Assembly (NCBI GenBank): GCA_035252155.1
Contig: DATFDL010000318.1
Span: 1-10,127, forward strand
From: JAICLL01 sp035252155
GTDB taxonomy: Bacteria > Planctomycetota > Planctomycetia > Pirellulales > JAICIG01
Reading direction: 5' to 3'
Length of the DNA stretch: 10,127 nucleotides
A model generated the notes under the pieces. That model saw only the letters and a program-made list of their open reading frames with translations, was not told the origin of the DNA and did no database searches. Both the position numbers and the translations under genes were made by a program. This document shows, piece by piece, positions 5,022 to 10,127 of this stretch (position 1 is its first letter; every line of letters begins with the position of its first letter).

Positions 5022-8000
5022 ATGATCCAGCGTGGTTTGTTTCTGTTGCTCGCCGCATGCTGCGCCCTCACTGCCAGGACTGCAAAATGTGGGGATGCGG
5101 CTACCGGCCAGCCGAACCAGCCAACGCCGCCCACGAGGGCCGGGGTTACTTTCCAGTTCCAGAAGGGCGACCATATTTCGATCGTCGGCAATACGCTGGC
5201 CGATCGTATGCAGCACGATGGCTGGCTAGAGACGCTCGTCCAAGCCCGGCTACCGGACCACCGGCTGGTCTTCCGCAATCTGGGCTTCGCGGCCGATGAA
5301 CTGACGATTCGCCAACGCTCCGAAGGCTTCGGCAGCCCCGACGAACATCTGGCCAAGCAAAAGACCGACGTGGTGTTCGCGTTCTTTGGGTTCAACGAAT
5401 CGTTTGCCGGCAAAGCAGGTCTTGAAAAGTTCAAGCAAGACCTCGAAGGTTTTGTAAAGCATACGCTGGCTGAAAAATACAACGGCAAAGGGCCGCCACG
5501 ATTGGTGTTGTTTTCGCCGATCGCCCACGAAGATTTGGGCGATCCCAACCTGCCCGACGGCAAATTGAGCAACCAGCGTCTGGCCGCCTATGCCAAGGCG
5601 ATGGCCGAAGTGGCGCAAGCCACCGGCGTGGCGTTTGTCGATTTGTTTCATCCCACGCAGGCCGCTTATGACAAATTCAACGAGCCGCTCACCATCAATG
5701 GCGTTCACCTGAATGAATTGGGCAACCGGGTGGTGGCCGAGACGATCGTGCAGGCGCTGCTGCCCGGCGTTGATGCCGCCGCGGTCTTTCACGGAGCGAA
5801 AGGCGACGAATCACTCGAAAAGCTGCGCGCGGCGGTGAAGGACAAGAACTTCTATTGGTTCAATCGCTATCGCACGACCGACGGCTATTCGTCCTACGGC
5901 GGCCGGTCGTGGTTGAAGTTTGTCAACGACCAGACCAACCGCGAAGTGATGATGCGCGAGTTGGATGTACTCGACGTCATGGCCGCCAACCGCGACCAGC
6001 GCATCTGGGCCGTGGCTGCCGGCGGCGACAAGACGATCGACGACGGCAACACGCCTCCCTTCATTCCGGTGACTACTAACAAGCCCGGCCCCGGGCCGGG
6101 CGGCGCCCATGTGTTCCTGGGCGGCGAGGAAGAAATCAGCAAGATGACGGTGGCCCAGGGACTGCGGGTCAACCTGTTTGCGTCGGAAGAAATGTTCCCA
6201 GAGCTGGTCAACCCGGTGCAGATGTCGTTCGACACGCAGGGGCGGTTGTGGGTCGGCGCGTGGCAGAGCTATCCGCATTGGAAACCCAAGGAAGAGATGA
6301 ACGACAAGCTGCTCATTCTCGAAGACACCGACGGCGACGGCCGGGCGGACCGCGCCAAAACCTTCGCCGATCGGCTGCACAACCCGACGGGCTTCGAGTT
6401 CTGGAATGGCGGCGTGATCGTGGCAATGGCCCCCGACGTGCTATTTCTCAAGGACACCGACGGCGACGACCGGGCCGATGTGCGTGTGCGCATACTCGAT
6501 GGGATTGACTCGGCCGACACCCACCACACGGCCAACAGTTTTGTGTTCGAGCCGGGCGGTGCGGTGCATTTTCAAGAGGGCGTGTTTCATCGCACACAGA
6601 TCGAAACACCCTATGGCCCCGTCCGCAATACCGACGCCTGCGTCTGGCGGTTCGACCCGCGCACCTACAAGCTCGATCGCTACATTCCTTATGGCTTTGC
6701 CAATCCGCACGGGCATGTCTTCGACCGCTGGGGCCAAGACATCGTGCATGACGGCACCGGAGCGCAGCCGTATCACGGGGCGATTTTCTCCGGGCACCTC
6801 GAGTTCCCTCAAAAACATCCCGGCGCCCCGCAGGTATACCAGCAGCGCACGCGGCCTTGTCCGGCCACCGAGATCCTGTCGAGCCGTCACTTTCCCACTG
6901 ACATGCAGGGCAATCTGCTGGTGGGCAACGTGATCGGCTTTCAGGGCATCTTGCGGTATCGGCTGGACGACAAAGCGTCAAGCATCGCCGGCACCGAGCT
7001 TGAGCCGCTCTTGTCGTCGAGCGATCCAAACTTCCGCCCGGCCGATCTGGAGATCGGGGCCGATGGGGCGCTCTACTTCACCGACTGGCACAATCCGATC
7101 ATCGGCCACATGCAACACAACTTGCGCGACCCCAGCCGCGACCGCACACACGGCCGCGTCTATCGCGTGACGGCGGTTGGCCGACCGCCGAGCCATTCGC
7201 CAAAAATTGCCGACGAACCGCTCGCAAAACTGCTGGATCTCTTAAAATATCCCGAAGACCGGGTGCGGTATCGCACGCGAATCGAGTTGAGCGGCCGCGA
7301 CAGCAAGGAAGTGGCGGCGGCGCTCGAACCGTGGCTGGCCAGCCTCAGCAAGGGCGATCTCGATTATGAGCACCATCTGCTGGAAGGGCTGTGGCTGTAT
7401 CAGCAGCATAACATCGTGAAGCTCGATCTTCTCGATCGGCTGCTGTCGGCCCGCGACGGGCGGGCCCGAACGGCGGCCACACGAGTGCTCTGCTACTGGC
7501 GCGATCGCGTGTCCGACTCGCTCGATCGGCTCAAGAAGCTGGCCGACGACGACGACCCGCGGGTGCGCTTGCAGGCGGTGCGTGCCGCGAGTTTTTATAC
7601 GGCGCCCGAGGCCGTCGAAGTGGTGCTCGTGGCCCAGCAGCACCCCGACGACGACTATTTGAAATACACCCGCGGCGAAACACTGAAGGCGCTTGAGCCT
7701 TACTGGCGCAAAGAGCTGGCCGAGGGCCGCGATATTCCCGTGACCACCGACGCGGGAGCAAGGTTCTTCTTGCGAAAGATCAGCCTCGATCAGTTGCTTA
7801 AGAAAGATCGCTCGCGGCCCGTCTATTTGGAATTGCTCTACCGGCCGGGCGTGCGCGACGAATATCGCCGCGAAGCTCTGGCTGGACTCGGCAAATTGGA
7901 CGGCAAAAGCGAGCTGCGAGTGCTGCTCGACGCCATTCATGCCATCGACCAGAAAGTCGACGACTATGAACAAAGCGTGGTTTTTGACCTGATGCGGCTG

Positions 8001-10031
8001 CTCACCGAACGCAAGGCCGATGAACTGGCCAAGGTCCGGGGCGAGATCGAGGGCCTTGCCACCGGCGCGCGGCAAGCGGTGATCCGGCAAGTGGCCTTCA
8101 CCGCGCTGATTGCCATCGATCGCTCGGTCGAGCAAGCCTGGCAGCTTGGAACGCAAAGCGCGGCCAATCTGTTCGACCTGGTGAGCGCCGTGCCGCTGAT
8201 CTCCGATCCGACGCTACGGGCCGCGCTCTATCCCCAGATCGAGCCGCTGGTGCGCGACCTGCCCGACGCGCTCGCAAACGGAAAATCCAAGGGCACGCAG
8301 GGCCGCTACGTACACATCGAACTGCCGCGCAAAGGCACGCTGACATTGGCCGAAGTCGAAGTCTACAGTGGTGGTAAGAACGTCGCGCGCGGCGGCCGTG
8401 CCTCGCAGAAGAACACGGCCTATGGGGGCGACGCCAAGCGGGCCATCGACGGCAACACGACCGGCGATTACAACTCGGGCACGCAAACGCACACCCAGGA
8501 GAACACGCCCGAGCCGTGGTGGCAGGTCGATTTGGGCGAGAGCTATCCGATCGAAAAGATCGTCGTCTACAACCGGCAGGACGGCGGTCACGGCAAGCGG
8601 CTCGAAGGTTTTACAGTGGCCGTGCTCGATGAACAGCAGCACGAGGTCTTTCGCCGCGACGGCAATCCCGCTCCGGCGGCCAAGGCCGAGTTCGACGTTG
8701 AAGTTAATGCCGGCAATCTGGTGCGGCGGGCGGCGATGAACGCGCTCACCTATGTCCGCGGCCAAGAGTCGAAGACCTTTCAGACGCTCGCCAGCCTGGC
8801 GATGGAAAATGTCGATCGTCTGGCGGCGGTGCGGGCAATGCAACGAATCGGCCGGCAGTATTGGCCCAAAGAGCAGGCTCAGCCACTGCTCGACGTGATG
8901 GTCGCCCAAATCCGCTCGTTGCCGGTCGACGACCGCGCATCGCAGGCCGCGCTCGATCTGCTGGAGTTCTCCGATGCGCTGGCTTCGCTCCTGCCGGTCG
9001 ACGAAGCCCGGCGGGTGCGCGGCGAACTGCGCGAGCTGGGTGTGCGCGTCATTCGCCTGGGCACGCTACCCGAACGCATGTCATACGATCAAGACACTCT
9101 GGCCCTGGCGGCCGGCAAGCCGGTGCAATTTGTGCTCGAAAACGCCGATCTGATGCCGCACAACTTTGTCATCATTCAGCCGGGCACGCTGGAAGAAGTC
9201 GGCCTGTTGGGCGAGTCGACCGCCCAGCAGCCTGGCGCGCTAGAGCGACAATATGTTCCGCCGTCCGACAAGATTTTGCTGGCCAGCCAGTTGATGCAGC
9301 CCCGCGGCTCGCAACGGCTGACCTTCACCGCCCCCAAGGAGCCTGGCGTATATCCCTATGTTTGCACCTACCCGGGGCATTGGCGGCGAATGTATGGGGC
9401 GATGTACGTGGTCGACGATCTCGATCAATACCTGGCCAATCCCGAGACCTATTTGGCGGCCCATCCGCTCACCATCAAAGACGATCTCCTTAAAGACCGT
9501 CGGCCGCGCACCGAGTGGAAGCTGGCCGACTTGGCCGGCGGGGTGGGAGAGCTGAAGGCCGGGCGCTCGTTGCCCACCGCCAAGCAAATGTTTCAGGTGG
9601 CCAGTTGCTCGGCCTGCCACAAGCTGGGCGGAGTCGGAACCCAAATCGGCCCCGATCTATCAAAGCTCGAAGCCAAGTACCAGCCGCTCGACATCTTGAA
9701 GGAGGTGCTCGACCCATCGGTCCAGATCAATGAGAAGTTCCAGACCTATACCTTCGTCACCGATTCGGGCAAGACCATCACCGGGCTGATTCTGGAGGAA
9801 ACCGCCGACACGGTGAAAGTGATCGAAAATCCGCTGGCCAAAGCCGAGCCCGTGGTGCTCAACAAATCGGAAATCGACGAGCGCGAGAAGGCCAAGACCT
9901 CGATCATGCCCAAGGGCTTGCTCGACAAGCTTTCGCGCGATGAGATTTTAGACCTGATCGCCTACATCGCCGCCCGCGGCGACGAGCACAGTCCGCTCTT
10001 CCAGGGCGGCGGGCATCATCATCACGAGTAG
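5022..10031 (+). CDS. Giant exported PVC-type multidomain redox protein (SGNH-like, propeller, HEAT, discoidin, cupredoxin, cytochrome c)
   Basis: The 1669-residue product has these parts in order. An export signal covers about 1-21, with an ARTA cut site or an LAAC lipobox at Cys13. An SGNH-hydrolase-like domain covers about 42-250; its block I reads GNT (56-58) and block V NGVHLN (226-231), so Ser and Asp of the triad appear replaced. A GPGPGG linker (about 356-361) follows. The PVC N-terminal domain, a beta-propeller-like dehydrogenase-type module, covers about 375-718 and has two calcium-loop motifs, DTDGDGRAD (435-443) and DTDGDDRAD (478-486). HEAT-like helices cover about 730-1085, a discoidin (F5/8 type C) domain about 1093-1228, and more helices about 1229-1345. 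A cupredoxin covers about 1350-1465, with azurin-spaced ligands His1380, Cys1448, His1453 and Met1457. The PVC haem domain covers about 1517-1655, with CSACH at 1529-1533 and Met1629 as likely sixth ligand. The tail is GGGHHHHE. It probably binds and oxidises a carbohydrate-like substrate outside the cytoplasm, but the substrate is unknown. Confidence 0.9.
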   Translation: MIQRGLFLLLAACCALTARTAKCGDAATGQPNQPTPPTRAGVTFQFQKGDHISIVGNTLADRMQHDGWLETLVQARLPDHRLVFRNLGFAADELTIRQRSEGFGSPDEHLAKQKTDVVFAFFGFNESFAGKAGLEKFKQDLEGFVKHTLAEKYNGKGPPRLVLFSPIAHEDLGDPNLPDGKLSNQRLAAYAKAMAEVAQATGVAFVDLFHPTQAAYDKFNEPLTINGVHLNELGNRVVAETIVQALLPGVDAAAVFHGAKGDESLEKLRAAVKDKNFYWFNRYRTTDGYSSYGGRSWLKFVNDQTNREVMMRELDVLDVMAANRDQRIWAVAAGGDKTIDDGNTPPFIPVTTNKPGPGPGGAHVFLGGEEEISKMTVAQGLRVNLFASEEMFPELVNPVQMSFDTQGRLWVGAWQSYPHWKPKEEMNDKLLILEDTDGDGRADRAKTFADRLHNPTGFEFWNGGVIVAMAPDVLFLKDTDGDDRADVRVRILDGIDSADTHHTANSFVFEPGGAVHFQEGVFHRTQIETPYGPVRNTDACVWRFDPRTYKLDRYIPYGFANPHGHVFDRWGQDIVHDGTGAQPYHGAIFSGHLEFPQKHPGAPQVYQQRTRPCPATEILSSRHFPTDMQGNLLVGNVIGFQGILRYRLDDKASSIAGTELEPLLSSSDPNFRPADLEIGADGALYFTDWHNPIIGHMQHNLRDPSRDRTHGRVYRVTAVGRPPSHSPKIADEPLAKLLDLLKYPEDRVRYRTRIELSGRDSKEVAAALEPWLASLSKGDLDYEHHLLEGLWLYQQHNIVKLDLLDRLLSARDGRARTAATRVLCYWRDRVSDSLDRLKKLADDDDPRVRLQAVRAASFYTAPEAVEVVLVAQQHPDDDYLKYTRGETLKALEPYWRKELAEGRDIPVTTDAGARFFLRKISLDQLLKKDRSRPVYLELLYRPGVRDEYRREALAGLGKLDGKSELRVLLDAIHAIDQKVDDYEQSVVFDLMRLLTERKADELAKVRGEIEGLATGARQAVIRQVAFTALIAIDRSVEQAWQLGTQSAANLFDLVSAVPLISDPTLRAALYPQIEPLVRDLPDALANGKSKGTQGRYVHIELPRKGTLTLAEVEVYSGGKNVARGGRASQKNTAYGGDAKRAIDGNTTGDYNSGTQTHTQENTPEPWWQVDLGESYPIEKIVVYNRQDGGHGKRLEGFTVAVLDEQQHEVFRRDGNPAPAAKAEFDVEVNAGNLVRRAAMNALTYVRGQESKTFQTLASLAMENVDRLAAVRAMQRIGRQYWPKEQAQPLLDVMVAQIRSLPVDDRASQAALDLLEFSDALASLLPVDEARRVRGELRELGVRVIRLGTLPERMSYDQDTLALAAGKPVQFVLENADLMPHNFVIIQPGTLEEVGLLGESTAQQPGALERQYVPPSDKILLASQLMQPRGSQRLTFTAPKEPGVYPYVCTYPGHWRRMYGAMYVVDDLDQYLANPETYLAAHPLTIKDDLLKDRRPRTEWKLADLAGGVGELKAGRSLPTAKQMFQVASCSACHKLGGVGTQIGPDLSKLEAKYQPLDILKEVLDPSVQINEKFQTYTFVTDSGKTITGLILEETADTVKVIENPLAKAEPVVLNKSEIDEREKAKTSIMPKGLLDKLSRDEILDLIAYIAARGDEHSPLFQGGGHHHHE

Positions 10032-10103
10032 GTTAGTCTTTCCAGCCTGACTACGCGCTCTGATCGGGTTTGACCTTCAAAACCGGCAATTCTGGGAACC
10101 GCC

Positions 10104-10127
10104 ATGTGGCACAGCCGCCCTCGGCTG
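10104..10127. repeat. REP-like palindrome cut by the window edge
   Basis: CAGCCG (10112-10117), loop CCCT (10118-10121), CGGCTG (10122-10127) form a perfect 6-bp stem that reaches the last base of the window. The preceding GGCA (10108-10111 region) could extend the stem if the next bases are TGCC. The layout matches the palindromes at 1-77: about an 8-bp GC-rich stem, a 4-6 base pyrimidine-rich loop and an intergenic position. The sequence is different, so it would be a second family. An ATG at 10104 opens a frame (MWHSRPRL), but I read this as repeat, not as a gene. Confidence 0.5.

Noticed and set aside
4725..5572. Minus-strand reading frames spanning hicA and the start of the giant gene
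   Set aside because: They overlap three supported features on the other strand and show no recognisable motif or ribosome binding site.
6083..6101. Near-perfect GC hairpin GCCCGGC-CCCGG-GCCGGGC
   Set aside because: It lies in frame and encodes the Pro-Gly-rich linker of the giant protein, so codon choice for PGPGPG explains it without an RNA role.
7242..8156. Long minus-strand reading frame opposite the HEAT region of the giant gene
   Set aside because: It is a GC-driven shadow: the opposite strand encodes coherent domains, and this frame has His/Gln/Arg-rich composition with no motifs.

Overview
The window is GC-rich bacterial DNA that most likely comes from a planctomycete, probably of the Pirellulales type. 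The main reason is the very large secreted protein at 5022-10031. It joins a PVC-superfamily N-terminal beta-propeller-like domain, HEAT-like helices, a discoidin domain, a cupredoxin and a C-terminal CxxCH haem domain, an architecture typical of Planctomycetes and Verrucomicrobia. The exported ThuA-like protein, the membrane-anchored arylsulfotransferase-like protein and the palindromic repeats at both edges fit the same origin. The assignment rests on family recognition, not on a marker gene.

Layout. 1-77: an inverted pair of REP-like palindromes. 161-784 (+): hisH, the glutaminase subunit of imidazole-glycerol-phosphate synthase, with no other his gene in view. 816-1157 (-): a small unrecognised acidic protein in DNA that looks less GC-rich than its surroundings, convergent with hisH. 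1158-1365: a divergent intergenic region with a 10-bp inverted repeat and two 8-bp direct repeats. 1366-2409 (+): an exported ThuA-like protein. 2410-2750: 341 bases with no gene I can support. 2751-4142 (+): a membrane-anchored arylsulfotransferase (ASST)-like protein. 4129-4368 (+): a small membrane protein that overlaps the end of the previous gene and has a strong ribosome binding site inside it. 4412-4633 and 4643-4834 (+): a compact HicB/HicA toxin-antitoxin pair. 5022-10031 (+): a 1669-residue exported multidomain redox protein. 10104-10127: the start of a second REP-like palindrome, cut by the window edge.

How the genes relate. The window looks like a row of short, mostly independent units, not one operon. 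The clear couplings are the arylsulfotransferase with the small membrane protein (14-base overlap) and hicB with hicA (9-base gap). The ThuA-like, arylsulfotransferase-like and giant PVC proteins are all predicted to act outside the cytoplasm. They could belong to the polysaccharide and sulfated-compound degradation typical of planctomycetes, but nothing here proves a shared pathway.

The most interesting object is the giant protein. It has an SGNH-hydrolase-like N-terminus whose catalytic Ser and Asp both look replaced, a discoidin domain set inside a helical-repeat region, an azurin-type copper site followed closely by a c-type haem site, and a natural His-rich tail. I see no CRISPR array, tRNA, rRNA, intact transposase, phage genes or recognisable defence system beyond hicBA.
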